Source: Silurus meridionalis (Eukaryota; Chordata; Actinopteri; Siluriformes; Siluridae). From it: DNA of 64,000 nucleotides. Below are positions 1-10,628 of the stretch, piece after piece (position 1 is the stretch's first letter; each line of letters opens with the position of its first letter). Under the pieces are notes generated by a model. That model saw nothing but the letters and a program-made list of their open reading frames with translations. It ran no database searches and had not been told where the DNA came from. The translations under genes and the position numbers were made by a program. The DNA lies in contig NC_060905.1 in NCBI RefSeq assembly GCF_014805685.1, positions 77,001-141,000 on the forward strand, given 5' to 3'.

Positions 1-94
1 AAAAACACACCATATAAGTTAGACATCACAGGATGAAATTCTGTAATTAGAATTAGGGTTTGTTATATTCCACATATAAGTGGATTGGGTTACT

Positions 95-99
<5 letters not shown>

Positions 100-169
<70 letters not shown>
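100..169. repeat. (TA)n microsatellite
   Basis: About 35 perfect TA units in otherwise AT-rich DNA. The flanks (1-99 and 170-400) show no gene or recognisable element. Confidence 0.97.
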
Positions 170-172
<3 letters not shown>

Positions 173-399
173 TTTTAGCAACTTTCTCACAACTCACAAT
201 TGGATTATGATTAATATCAATCAATAATTATGTAAAGAGAGGCTGATTGGGGAATGCCTGTTTATAGCTTCTATAATTTACAACCCGAATTCCGGAAATT
301 TGGGGACATCTTGAAATTCACTATTAAACCCAAAAAACATAAATGTTTAAAGTGAGAAATTTTATAGTTTTATGCACAAAATGAGCTCAAAAAAGTTGG

Positions 400-789
400 C
401 AATGGTGCATATTAACCAAAGTGTAGTGTTCTTTTCAGTTTGAATATATCTGGGCACTGAGGTTATGGGTTTCTGGAGTTTTGTTTTTGCAATTTGGTCC
501 CATTCTTGTCTAATATCGGTTTCCATCTACTGAAGAGTTCATGGTTGTCTTTGGTGTACTTTTCATTTAATGATGTGCCAAATGTTCTCTATAGATAAAA
601 CATCTGGACTGCAGGCAGGCCAATTCAGCACCCGAACTCTTCTACCATTAAGCCATGCTGTTCCTACAAAACCTTTATATACCTTTCAGCACTTATAGTG
701 CCTTCTAAAACATGCAAACTGCCCATACCAAATGCACTTATGCATCCCCATACCATCAGAGATGCAGACTTTTGAACCGAACGCTTATA
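400..789 (-). pseudogene. Tc1-like transposase relic (3' half)
   Basis: Read on the minus strand, 664-785 encodes the Tc1-type block SLMVWGCISAFGMGSL followed by GTISAERYIKVL. Further downstream the frame-shifted remains LNWPACSPD and IENIWHII match the region around the third catalytic acidic residue of Tc1/mariner DDE transposases, followed by a decayed C-terminus to about 420. The stretch that should carry the second catalytic Asp, between the ERYIKVL and NWPACSPD blocks, is missing, so about 25 codons seem deleted, and there are several stops. The 5' half is absent because a pogo-like element begins at 790. This is a dead cut-and-paste transposon; terminal inverted repeats were not found. 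Confidence 0.8.
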
Positions 790-1344
790 CAGTGGAACCC
801 CGTTGTACGAGCAACCTATTATACGAGCAAACGGCGATACGAGCAACCTCGCTCGCAAAATTTTACCCTGTTTCACGACCAAATTTCGAAGGCACGAACA
901 AACTCACACTGCCGGTTCCCCGTTTTTGGCGGAGGGTCGCATCAGTCGCTTAGTTGATGACGTATCACTCGGTCGCTCTCGTTGTTCAGTGCAGCAGAAA
1001 CGTAACTGTGGCAGCGGAGGCGTGGTCGAGCGGCGGTTTGTGAATGGAGGGCGGGTGTGTGTGTGTGTTGTGTGTGTGTGTGTGTATGTGTGTGCGCGCG
1101 CCCCGGAGATGTGCTGCGTGGGGCACTAAGCAGCCCGACACAAAAAAAACCCAAATAAAAGTGGATGTTAAGCCTTTGCACCTGACCTGTTGTGACGTTC
1201 CTTATTCCCGTATTCATACGCTCTTCCACAGTAACTTTTTTTAGTTTTATATTTTTATTTCACTAGAAATCCTGAAAAATGTCTTCCAAGAAAATCAGCG
1301 ATGGTGCTGTGAAAACGAAAGTAAATAGAATTACATGGAAACCG
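790..1344 (+). mobile_element. pogo/Tigger-like DNA transposon, 5' end only
   Basis: It starts with CAGTGGAACCCCGTTGTACG directly after a TA dinucleotide (788-789), which is the terminal signature and target site of pogo/Tigger elements. The next 100 bp keep the typical 'tacgagcaa' subterminal repeats. An ATG at 1279 opens a frame beginning MSSKKISDGAVKTK, resembling the start of fish Tigger-like CENP-B/DDE transposases. The frame is lost after about 20 codons where RTE sequence begins near 1345. Only the left end and start codon region remain. The identification rests on remembered family features and has not been aligned. Confidence 0.65.
1054..1100. repeat. (GT)n microsatellite
   Basis: An imperfect GT run inside the 5' leader of the pogo-like element, ending in GCGCGC. 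Confidence 0.9.
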
Positions 1345-2016
1345 AGGAGGTTAGCGTTTTGTGCGTCTCACACTCCAGGTTGACCCCAGGTACCTGAACT
1401 CCTCCACCTTCTCCACAAATAACAATATCATCTGCAAACCTCATAGTCCATGGAGAGTCCTGTCTGACCTCATCCATCAACACTGCAAACAGGAAAGGGC
1501 TCAGAGCCGATCCTTGATGCAGTCCAATCTCCACCTTGAACCAGTCTGTCGTTCCTACTGCACACTTCACTGCTGTCACACTGTCCTCATACATGTCCTG
1601 CACCACCCTCACATACTTCTCATCCACTCCAGACTTCCTCATACAATACCACAACTCATCTCTCTACTCTGTTGTATGGTCTTCCTCTGCAAAAAAACAT
1701 ACTCTTTCCTATAACTTCATAATGTGACTGATCAACTTTATTCCCCTGTAGTTACTGAAGGTCTGCACATCTCCCTTATTCTTAAATATCGGTACCAGCA
1801 CACTCCTACTCCATTCTTTAGGCATCTTCTCACCTTCCAACATTCTGTTAAACAATCTTGTTAAAAACTCCACTGCATCTCTCCTAAACATCCCCATGCT
1901 TCTACTGGTATGTCATCTGGTCCAACTGACTTTCCACTTTTCATCCTCTTAATTGCTGCTCTCAATTCCTCCTTACTAATCCTATCCACTTCCTCCACAC
2001 CACCCAACTTTCTTAA
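1345..2016 (-). pseudogene. RTE reverse transcriptase fragment
   Basis: The minus-strand reading contains the RT blocks GLHQGSALSPFLFAVLMDEV and FADDIVICGE, the latter with the catalytic Asp pair intact, both diagnostic of the RTE clade. Upstream codons around 1709-1897 (RRDAVEFLTRLFNRMLEG, then VLVPIFKNKGD and NYRGIKLISHIMKL) form the RT fingers. Frameshifts separate the two parts. The sequence decays after the FADD block, so thumb and C-terminus are absent. RT would prime reverse transcription at a nicked target; this fragment cannot. Confidence 0.85.
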
Positions 2017-2493
2017 ATCAAATCAAGTTTTATTCATCACATACACATACATACAGGGTACGACATGAGGTAATAATGCTTATTATGATGGTCTGGCATG
2101 AGGGAATAGGATGGGGAAAAAGAAAAAGAAGGCAGATAAATAAAGTATAAAAAACTATAAAAATAAAATAATAATATAAAGATATAAAAGATATATAAAG
2201 ATATGTATGTGAGACAAAAGAAAAAGATGCTTATGGCATACAGTGGAACAGTGAACAGTAAACAATAAAGTGTTCGTGTGCGGGGTGGTGTAAAGTGTCC
2301 AAAAAGTGTCCATGTGCAGTATGGTGTGGTATAACAATGACCATAAAGTGTCCGTGTGCGTTATGGTGTGGTATAAAATAAAATAAATATAAAGTGCACT
2401 GTGCTGTGCAAGTCCAGAGTTTAAAGTGTCGTGGTGTGAAAGGTGAGATATGTATAGAGAGAAAGTGTGATGATGGAGAGAGTGGGCCAGTGT

Positions 2494-4410
2494 TTAGATC
2501 CTGGGTGTTTCCTGGTTTAAACCCTGAATGGCCTGCAGGAAGAAGCTCCTCCTCATTCTCTCTGTGTTCACTTTCAGGGAACGTAAGCGTTTTCCCGAAT
2601 GCAACAGAGAGAAGAGTCCATTGTTGGGATGGCTGAGGTCCTTCACAATCTTCCTGGCTCTGGTCCTGCACCGCGTACTGTAGATGTCCTGCAGGTCAGG
2701 GAGCTCGGTGTGGATGGTACTTTCAGCTGAACGCACCACCCTCTGGAGGGCTCGTCTGTCCTGCATGGTGCTGTTCCCAAACGAGGAAGTGATGCTGCCC
2801 ATCAGAACGCTCTCAATGGTGCAGGTGTAGAAAGTCTTAAGCACCTGAGAGGGAAGTTTAAAGTCCCTTAAACGTCTCAGATGGTACAGATGCTGTCAGG
2901 CCTTCTTCACCAGGGTGTTGGTGTGACAGGACCAAGACAGGTCCTGTGTGATGTGAACACACCGGAAAGTGTCCACTCTCTCCACTGGAGTCCCGCTGGT
3001 GTTTAGCGGTTGGTATGAAGTCCACGATCAACTCCTTAGTCTTGCTGACATTCAGGGGAAGGTTGTTCTCCTGGCACCATCTCTCCAGGTTTTTAACCTC
3101 CTGTAGGTTGGCCGTCTCATTGTTGTTGGAGAGCAGACCCACCACAACGGCGTTGTCAGCAAACTTGATGGTGGTGGAATTGGAAGTGGCCACACAGTCA
3201 TATGTGTACATTGAGTAAAGCAGGGGGCTCAGAACACAACCGTGGGGAGCTCCAGTGCTGAGGGTGAGGGTGGATGAGGTGTGTTTTCCCACCCGTACGG
3301 CTTGTGGTCTGTCTGTCAGGAAGTTAGAGATCCATTGACACAGCGGCTGGCTGAGTCCCAGGACCTCCAACTTAGAGGTGAGTGTGGAGGGAATTATGGT
3401 GTTAAACTTTGAACTGTAGTCCATGAACAAAATCTTTGCATAATTCCAGTTTCTTTGGTCCAGGTGGCTTATTGTGGTGTGGAGGAGATGAGCAATGGTG
3501 TCCTCAGTTGAATGGTTCTGATGGTACACAAACTGTAATGGGTCCAGTGTGTCTGGTAGTGATGCAGTGATGAAGTCTCTGACCAGTCTCTCGAAGCACT
3601 TCATCACTACTGAGGTCAAGGTTACAATAGTGGACTGTTTAAAACATGAGGGGACAACAGACTGTTCCAGTGAGAGATTGAATATCTCAGGGAACACCGG
3701 TGCTAGCTGGTCAGCGCAGGCTTTCAGAACCTGACCTGTGATGCCATCTGGTCCTGCTGCCTTCCTGGTATTCGTTCTCTTGAATGCCCTCCTCATGTCA
3801 TGCTCCGAGATGGTGAACATATTTACCTCTCTGGCTCTCTCGGCGTGCATGCTGTTTGTGCCGCTAGCGCCACTAGCCTGGTTAGCTGCAGCCTCGTAAC
3901 AAGCGTAAAAGGTGTTTAGCTCGTCTGCCAGAGAAGCGTCCGCATTCACCATTTTAGAAGATGGTATTTTGTAGTCTGTTATTGTTCTTAGTCCTTGCCA
4001 CAGGCTTCTAAAACCATGCTGAAATTGTGACTCTAGTTTCCTCCCGTAGTGCCGCTTTGCACCATTCACCGCTCTGCTAACACTGTAAGATGCAGCCTTG
4101 TACTCGTTCATGTCCCCGGTGGCGAGCCCCGTGTTATAGGCAGCGGAGCTGGATCTCAGAGCGTTGCGGATGGTTTTATCCACCAACGGCTTCTGGGTGG
4201 GAAATGTTCTGATAGTGTTTTTTTGCACTGTATCATCCGCTAGTTTCCCGATGAATCCCAAAACTGCTTCCATAAACATGTTGAAGTCATCAGAGCTGCG
4301 CCTCAACATGTCCCAGTCTGTGTCATCCAAAGTGTCCTGCAGAGCGGCCACCGATTGGTCAGTCCACCACGTGACCTCCCTCTGAACCAGAGCTTCGTGT
4401 TTCAGCCTTT
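2494..4410 (-). pseudogene. LINE-B1 reverse transcriptase remnant
   Basis: A long frame (2858-4351, 497 codons) and its continuation (2494-2844) give, in order, the pre-RT linker (DTDWDMLRRSSDD), RT fingers ([20 protein letters not shown]), the '[19 protein letters not shown]' block, the catalytic box, and the C-terminal DRRALQRVVRSAE block. The catalytic box reads KFADN instead of KFADD, so one of the two metal-binding aspartates is replaced by Asn. A segment before the catalytic region (residues between STIVTLTSV and MKCFERL) is shortened compared with LINE-B3, and frameshifts occur near 2850 and 3000. Clearly inactive. Confidence 0.87.
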
Positions 4411-4414
4411 GTTT

Positions 4415-5044
4415 TTAAACCGGCATGAGGAAGATGGCGGCATGGTCTGATTTCCCAAATGGTTGAGGTGGAATATAAATGGCACTGACTATGTCCGAGC
4501 TGAATTCCCAAGGTAGATAGAAGGGCCGAACTTTGATGGTCAGTAGTTCGATATTTGGTGTGCAGGAGCGTGAAAGAGGAACGATGCTCATGCTGTCGCA
4601 ACAGTGGTTGTTTACCATCAGACACACTCCACCTCCTCTTGACTTCCCAGACTCCAGTGTTCTGTCCATGCGGTAAACCGAGAAGAACTCGGCCGGCTGG
4701 ATAGCGTGGTCCGGTACCGCTGGATTCAACCATGTCTCAGTGAAGCAGAGAAGGTTGTAGTCCCGAATGTCTCTCTGGAACTTGACCCTTGCCCTGAGGT
4801 CTTCGAGCTTGTTCTCCAGTGACTGGACGTTGGCTAACAGGATACTCGGTAATGGAGCGCGGTGTGCGCGGTGTGCGCGTACCCTTAGCCTGTTCCTGAC
4901 GCCGGTTTGTTTGCCTCGTGGACGCCGGTACAGGTCGTGTCCTTTGTTTTCCCTCGGTATCTCTCTCGGCCAGCATGGGTCTGGGTTAAAAAACGGCGAA
5001 AGGTGAGTACATTGTACACCAATAGATATGAGTGTCTCTGTCAT
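4415..5044 (-). pseudogene. LINE-B1 endonuclease with central deletion
   Basis: The reading frame gives a basic N-terminal region, then LANVQSLENKLEDLR, CFTETWLNP and SRGGGVCLMVNN, which are APE-type endonuclease blocks of Rex1/CR1 LINEs. The frame then jumps from SAIYIPPQ directly to PFGKSDHAAIFLMPV. Comparison with LINE-B3 (53397-54150) shows that about 90 codons, including the GDFN active-site block, are missing while the SDH block is kept. The deletion looks in frame. A stop follows MPV. Confidence 0.85.
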
Positions 5045-5162
5045 ATCTAATGGTGTCCATCTTGTGTAGATGGAACTGTAACTACTTAAATAAAAGTATA
5101 AAATAAACTAAAAAAGAGAAAACATAGCCGGAGCAGTCGTGACAGCAGCTGACCTCACCAGC

Positions 5163-5454
5163 TCCATGTTTGTGTCTCCTCTCTCTTAATCTCTCTCAAT
5201 CTCCTCTCATTTTCCTCATTCATCAGCTGTTTAAAATACTCCCTCCATCTTCTCAACACATTTCCATCTCCATCCTTTATTGCTCCAACTTGCACCACAT
5301 CCTTCCCAGCTCGGTTCCTGTGCCTGGCCAATCGGTACAAATCCATTTCTTCTTCCTTAGTGTCCAATTCCTCATATTCCATTTTCCTTGGCTTTCACCA
5401 CATCCCTCTTCACCTGCTGCTGCATCTCCTTGTACTCCTGCCTACTTGTCACAC
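5163..5454 (-). pseudogene. RTE LINE linker between endonuclease and RT
   Basis: The minus-strand frame 5155-5382 encodes EELDTKEEEMDLYRLARHRN, followed by VQVGAIKDGDGNVL and WREYFKQLMNEENER, the conserved link region of RTE polyproteins just before the RT. The continuation (5383-5454) matches the fragment at 63780-63850. It ends exactly at the CACAC target duplication of the solo LTR. Confidence 0.8.
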
Positions 5455-5847
5455 TGTCAGGGTGGCAATCATGACGAGGAAGCGGAAGTAACTCAACTAT
5501 CAATTTGTCAATTTGACACAAAACACACACAAGTCATGGAGAGCCACCAATTGAAAGTTATCCACTCGGGACAAGTAATCCAACATGGAAAGCAATATCC
5601 AGAAAACGAAAGTAAACTCCGATGGCTAAGAATAATCCACAAAGTAGCCGGAACCAGCAGGGAAGGCTGGCGGTCGAGGATCCTTGAGATCACCAGCATT
5701 ACCTTCACGAACCGACAGAATGTGATTTGAGAACGTTTATATAGTCATCTGCTTAACGAGCCACAGCTGTCAGGAATCAAAGGCAGCACGGCATAACAAG
5801 GAAGCGTGACTGCTACCGAGGCAGGCATGGCAGGTGGATCCCTGACA
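5455..5847 (-). mobile_element. Solo LTR, 393 bp, with 5-bp target duplication
   Basis: The element starts TGTCAGGGT and ends GGATCCCTGACA, giving TG...CA termini inside a longer inverted repeat. It is flanked on both sides by CACAC (5450-5454 and 5848-5852). A 5-bp duplication, TG/CA ends and no coding content are the hallmarks of a solo LTR left by recombination between two LTRs. A TATATAAA box on the minus strand near 5740 suggests the LTR is in minus orientation. The surrounding RTE sequence is continuous if the element is removed, which defines the boundaries precisely. The retrotransposon family is unknown. Confidence 0.85.
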
Positions 5848-6704
5848 CACACCAAGTACCTTTCTAGCTGTCTTCCTTATCACTGCTGCAGTAGTTTCCC
5901 AATCATCCAGCACCTCTTCACCACCACCGAGCTCCTCTCTGACCTCTTCCCCTGAATCTCTCACTACAGTCTTCCTCCTTCAGTTTCCACCATCTTATTC
6001 TTCTTTCAGTCCTTGCTCTCCTCCTCTTCTTCTTCATCTCCAAAACCATCCTACAGACCACCATCTGAGGCTGTCTATCCACTGTGTCCCCTGCCAACAC
6101 CTTACAGTCTCCAATCTCCTACATAGAACATAGTCCACTGTGTGCACCTTTCTCCACTCTTGTACGTCACCCTATGATCCTTCTTCTTCTTAAACTGTGT
6201 TCACCACTGCCATTTCCATCCTTTTAGTACCATCTGCCCTTCCACATTCCTCTCCTTAAAACCATACCTACCATCACCTCTGTTCCCTTCACCTACATGT
6301 CCATTAAAGTCTGCCCCAATCACCAATCTTTCATTTCTAAGTACACCTTCTATCACTTCATCCATTTCACTCCAGTATTTTTCCTTCTCCTCCATCTTAC
6401 AACCCACTTGTGGAGCATAAGCACTGATAACATTTATCATCACCCCTTCAATTTCCAGCTTCACGATCAATACCCTATCAGAAACTATCTTCACCTCCAC
6501 TACACTCTTACTGTACTCTCCCAGAATCACCCCTACACCATTTCTCTTTCCATCCACACCATGATAGAACAGTTTAAACACCTCCAATATTCCTGGTCTT
6601 TCTCCATTTCCACTTGGTCTTCTGAACACACAACATATCTACCTTTCTCCTCTCCATCATATCAGCTCCCTCTCTCCCTTTACCATCATAGTACCAACAT
6701 TTAA
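5848..6704 (-). pseudogene. RTE endonuclease remnant
   Basis: The minus frame 6201-6629 encodes FKLFYHGVDGKRNGVGVILG, VISAYAPQVGC, and VIGADFNGHVGEGNRGD with YGFKERNVEGQ, the endonuclease core of RTE LINEs, the family that also gave rise to craniofacial-development-protein-2-like annotations. The expected GDFN is ADFN here, with the catalytic D and N kept. Downstream pieces (5770-6100) include WWKLKEEDC and LGVCQGST-type remnants of the C-terminal part, out of frame. Frameshifted and inactive. Confidence 0.85.
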
Positions 6705-7565
6705 CCCTCTGGAGTCTGAGGGTGTTTTTGGCCCCTTGAGAGATTTTGACATGCTCTTACATTTGGTTCTTTTTAGTTGCTTTTAAAATATATTATTAAA
6801 AAGACGTATTACACTGTATTCAGCACAAACTGGGCTACCATATTATGTGTGTGTTTGTATTTTTTGACAAAATAAGGTTAATGCGTGGTTTTTGAAAAAG
6901 CAAAAAAAAAAAAACCTCACTGAAATAAGGCCACAAAACCTATAGTAAACATGTTTTCACAAGACTTTTTGAGAACAGATCTTCTAATGTAGGTTTTTTT
7001 TAATTATGTGAAAATTATCCTGCCTGCTCATTCACATTAAACAATGCATTGATTTAAAATTTAAAAGACACTTTTTAATTTGAAAGGCCATATGCGAAGA
7101 AGCATCGATATGCTGTGCTGACAGCTTTGTAGACAATGGGTCGCATAATGAGCTGTCAATTATATAATGAGCTGTGGATCACTGAGCCAGGATCTGAGTG
7201 AGAAGAACAGTACTACAAGAAAGAATGTGTTTCCTTTGTGGTTTATTTAAAATACACGCATTAAAAAGGGAATTGTGTAACAATAAAACAATACAGTACA
7301 TTATGTATAAAAACATCCCAACATTTCCTGAATTCTAGTTGTAACTGAGTATGGGAAATGACTGGGTTCTATGATGTTCACAGTATATGAAAATATATTA
7401 TATATCTAAAAGTATAATGTGTCATTGTTTGTCATTGTGATTGCTGTGGTTTTAGCTACAAACTGTCAGGGTGGTCAAAAAGGCAGCAAAATCACACCTT
7501 TAGATGATTTCTATTTAAAGCCAAGAAAGTGAAAATAGACACTCAATACAAAAACCTTTTTTTGA
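6705..7565. other. Unidentified spacer, possible piggyBac-type end
   Basis: No coding sequence is recognised. The stretch begins with TTAA (6701-6704) followed by CCCTCTGGAGTCTGAGGGTG, which looks like a piggyBac terminus at a TTAA target and coincides with the point where the RTE sequence stops. No matching right end was found before LINE-D1 starts near 7585. The rest is AT-rich with a short A run near 6900. Confidence 0.35.
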
Positions 7566-7568
7566 AAC

Positions 7569-8804
7569 TTGTGCTATTACACTCACAGATACAGGCTTTC
7601 AACGGACTTTGAACTCCCTCTGGAAATTGCCCGAACACCGCGGACCGCTGATCCAGCTCGGCCGACAGCAAGACCACAGCGCCGGCGGCGAGACCGTAAA
7701 CAAAGGAGGGGGAAGCGAGGCAGCATCAGGGCTAAGCTAAGGCTAAACCCGCATCAACCATTGATTCCAAGCATCTTCCTTGCCAATGTACGGTCTGTTG
7801 CTAATAAAATGGATGAGTTGCTGCTCCGGATATCATCACACAAACGGATTAAGGAATGTAATGTCATGATTTTCACGGAAACATTGCTCAACAACAACAT
7901 TCCCAGCAGCGCCATTGAGCTCGGGGGTCGCAGTGTTTATCGGGCGGACAGGACGGCAGAGGACTCTGGTAAGCGCAGAGGTGGAGGTCTGTGCATTTAT
8001 GTTAACAACTCATGGTGCACGGACTCTACTGTTACTGAAAGTCATTGCTCTGTTCATTTAGAGTATTTGATGATTAAGTGCAGACCCTTTTATTTACAGA
8101 GAGAATTCTCAGCCATTGTTGTGACTGCTGTGTACATTCCACCGGATGCTAATGCTAAGCTAGGTATGGAGGAACTGCATGCAGCTATCAGCAAACAGCA
8201 GTCTGCACATCCTGAAGGAGCTATCATTGTCGCTGGAGATTTCAACCACTCCAATCTGAAATCTGTCTTACCAAAATTTCACCGCAATGTCTCCTGCTCT
8301 ACTAGAGGGGACAAAACACTGGACCAGGTATACACAAACATATCTGGGGCATACACAGCCATTCCCCTCCCCCACCTGGGTCAGTCTGATCACCTCTCTT
8401 TGTTCATGCTACTCAAATACACACCACTAATCAAACGTGTGAAACCAGCTGTGAGGACAGTAAAGGTATGGCCAGAGGGGGCCATTTCTTCTCTACAACA
8501 ACAGTTTCAGGATACTGACTGGAACATGTTTGCTTCACAGGCCACACTGGACTCTCACACAGACATGGACACTTACACATCATCTGTTTTGGACCATATT
8601 AACACGTGCATTGACAATGTCACTACTGTCAAACACGTGAAATGCTTTCCTAACCAGAAGCCGTGGATGAACTCTGAAGTCCGTCTCCTGTTGAAAGCAA
8701 GAGATGCTGCCTTTAAATCTGGCAGTGCGGAGGACTACAACAGAGCCAGGTCCAACCTGAAAAGGGCATCAGGAAAGCAAAGCTCACATTTAAACGCCAC
8801 ATAG
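7569..8804 (+). pseudogene. LINE-D1 endonuclease and pre-RT region
   Basis: The 411-codon frame has an Arg-rich start (RRRRDRKQRRGKRG, about residues 38-51), then FLANVRSVANKMDELL, MIFTETLLNN, RRGGGLCIYVNN, AVYIPPDANAK, VAGDFNHSNLK and GQSDHLSLFML. These are the APE-type endonuclease blocks including the GDFN and SDH catalytic residues. The linker QDTDWNMFA and FPNQKPWMNSEV follow. The frame ends early because the run 'aaaaggg' near 8765 has one G fewer than LINE-D2 ('aaaagggg', 34940s, read in minus). The first codons up to about residue 10 may be flanking DNA, not LINE. One usually conserved Trp (ETW) is Leu. Confidence 0.88.
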
Positions 8805-8836
8805 AAGAGCACTTCCACAACTCTGACCCCAGACAC

Positions 8837-10012
8837 ATGTGGAAAGGCATCCAGTCAATCACGGACTACAAACCCACAGCTCAACCAACCAGCAGTGCCT
8901 TCCAACCGAACAAACTTAATCACTTTTTTGCTTGTTTTGACCAAAGCACAGGACATTTTACACCAACCACGGACTCTGCTACTGCTTACAGCCCACTTTC
9001 AATCTCAACAACGGACATCTATTCAGTGTTCAGCAGAGTGGATGCACGTAAGGCAGCTGGCCCGGACGGCATACCGGGACGTGTTCTCAGAGCATGCGCT
9101 GGACAACTGGCACAGGTTTTTACTGACATTTTCAACCTGTCACTGGCCCAAGCCACGGTACCAACATGCCTGAAGACCACTACTATCGTACCAGTGCCTA
9201 AGCACTCAGCTGCTAAATGCCTGAATGACTTTCGCCCGGTTGCACTCACCCCCATTGCTATGAAGTGCTTTGAGAAACTGGTCCTGAATCACCTCACTGC
9301 GGGCCTACCACCTACACTGGACCCATACCAGTTTGCCTATCGCCCGAACAGGTCAACAGAGGATGCAGTTTCCACAGCTCTTCATTCTGCTCTCACCCAC
9401 CTGGATAAAAGCAACACGTACATTAGAATGCTGTTCATTGACTTTAGCTCTGCGTTCAATACAGTCCTCCCCACTGTACTGATCACTAAGCTCAGTGAAC
9501 TGGGTATCTGCACCTCCACTTGCAGATGGATTCTGGACTTTCTCACCAACAGACCTCAATCTGTCAGGTTGGGAAACCAGGTATCCTTAACCCTAATTCT
9601 GAACACTGGCATACCGCAGGGCTGTGTTCTGAGCCCACTGCTCTACTCCCTGTTCACCCACGATTGTGCTCCTCTGTATAACTCCAACATCTTCATCAAG
9701 TATGCAGATGACACCACCGTGGTCGGCCAGATCGACAACAAAGACGAATCGGCCTACAGGGAAGAGATCCGTAATCTGGCAGCATGGTGTGCCACCAACA
9801 ACCTGACTCTCAACGCCACAAAGACCAAAGAGCTCATTGTGGACTTCCGGAAATCCAACAGCAGGAGACATCTACCAGTCAACATCAATGGAACCGAGGT
9901 AGAGCGAGTCTCCAGCTTTAAGTTCCTGGGAGTTCACATCTCTGAGGATCTGACATGGCAGCAGAACACGTCAGCTCTGGTTAAAAAAGCACAACAACGC
10001 CTGAAGTTTTAA
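8837..10012 (+). pseudogene. LINE-D1 reverse transcriptase, C-terminus deleted
   Basis: The 391-codon frame contains the RT fingers ([20 protein letters not shown]), the palm with [33 protein letters not shown] and the catalytic [11 protein letters not shown] box with both aspartates, then [15 protein letters not shown] and FKFLGVHISEDLTW. After KKAQQRLK the coding sequence jumps to FFPSTITLLNST (10015-10055), which in LINE-D2 lies about 110 codons later. The thumb and C-terminal DRKALQRVV-type domain are therefore deleted. The RT core looks intact on paper, but the protein is truncated and split from its endonuclease. Confidence 0.88.
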
Positions 10013-10536
10013 GAAATCTTTTTTCCATCCACCATCACACTACTGAACTCAACACTACACCGCTAAATCACTACAAAACAAACATAAACAAAAGACTGTA
10101 TATAACCTCTGTCCAATACATGTACATACTTCATATTATATCTTTTCACGCCATATTACATCTGCACTTTTTATATCTGTATGTATACTTATAATCACTG
10201 TACATTCTGCCCAACATTTCACATTCATCTGTGTATATAATGTATGTGTATATATTTATATATATATTTTTTTATATATAGTAGACTGTTTATTCAGCTT
10301 GCTACTCCTTAATGCTATAATCCTGTGATCTTGTAACCTTCATAGCCTTTATATTTATTCACTGTATATACTTCATATATATACCACTGCTGTAAATATG
10401 CCAGATAGTTATCTGCACTGTAAATATGCTAGATATTTATCTGCACTTTTTGCACAACTGCTACATTTTGCACTTCTGGTAGATGCCAAACTGCATTTCG
10501 TTGATGTGTACCTGTACAATGCAATGACAATAAAGT

Positions 10537-10628
<92 letters not shown>
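10537..10628 (+). repeat. (TCTA)n tail of LINE-D1
   Basis: About 23 TCTA units directly follow 'gacaataaagt', the 3' end of LINE-D. The same unit ends LINE-D2 at 25191-25246 in reverse complement, so the repeat is the element's own tail expanded into a microsatellite. Confidence 0.93.

Larger units (their letters stand above)
2017..5160 (-). mobile_element. LINE-B1, Rex1-like LINE inserted in the RTE LINE
   Basis: The 3' end on the minus strand is the low-coordinate side, where plus-strand TTAAATCAAATCAAGTTTTA marks the AAATC-repeat tail shared with the copies at 51014 and 49771. The 5' end near 5157 matches the 5' end of LINE-B2 (44653 onward, 'GGTGAGGTCGGCTGCTGTCACGAC' type sequence). It carries endonuclease and RT remnants and a 3' UTR at 2017-2490. 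RTE sequence resumes on both sides, so this is a younger, apparently full-length insertion later damaged by internal deletions. Confidence 0.85.
1345..6704 (-). mobile_element. RTE-type LINE, split by LINE-B1 and a solo LTR
   Basis: Three minus-strand pieces belong to one element in the correct order: endonuclease (6704-5848), linker (5454-5163) and RT (2016-1345). The gaps are filled by a solo LTR (5455-5847) and a LINE-B copy (2017-5160). The first visible codons read NVGTM near 6700, the typical start of RTE endonuclease ORFs, so the copy is cut right at its coding start. The 3' end is lost after the RT. RTE LINEs encode one apurinic-type endonuclease plus reverse transcriptase; this copy has many stops and frameshifts and is inactive. 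Confidence 0.82.
7585..10628 (+). mobile_element. LINE-D1, Rex1-like LINE
   Basis: The order is an endonuclease frame (to 8804), an RT frame (8837-10012), a 3' UTR (10016-10536) and a TCTA-repeat tail (10537-10628). The 3' UTR matches, in reverse complement, the end of LINE-D2 at 25191-25800, including the shared text 'ctgcactttttgcac' and 'tacctgtacaatgcaatgacaataaag'. The 5' end is shorter than in LINE-D2. Two lesions are clear: a one-base loss between endonuclease and RT, and a large internal deletion at about 10006. The copy is otherwise well preserved and so fairly young. Confidence 0.88.

Noticed and set aside
1044..1244. Plus-strand frame over the GT repeat
   Set aside because: Cys/Val-rich translation of a microsatellite.
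10537..10628. TCTA array as a possible CRISPR-like or satellite array
   Set aside because: A simple tetranucleotide tail of LINE-D without spacers.
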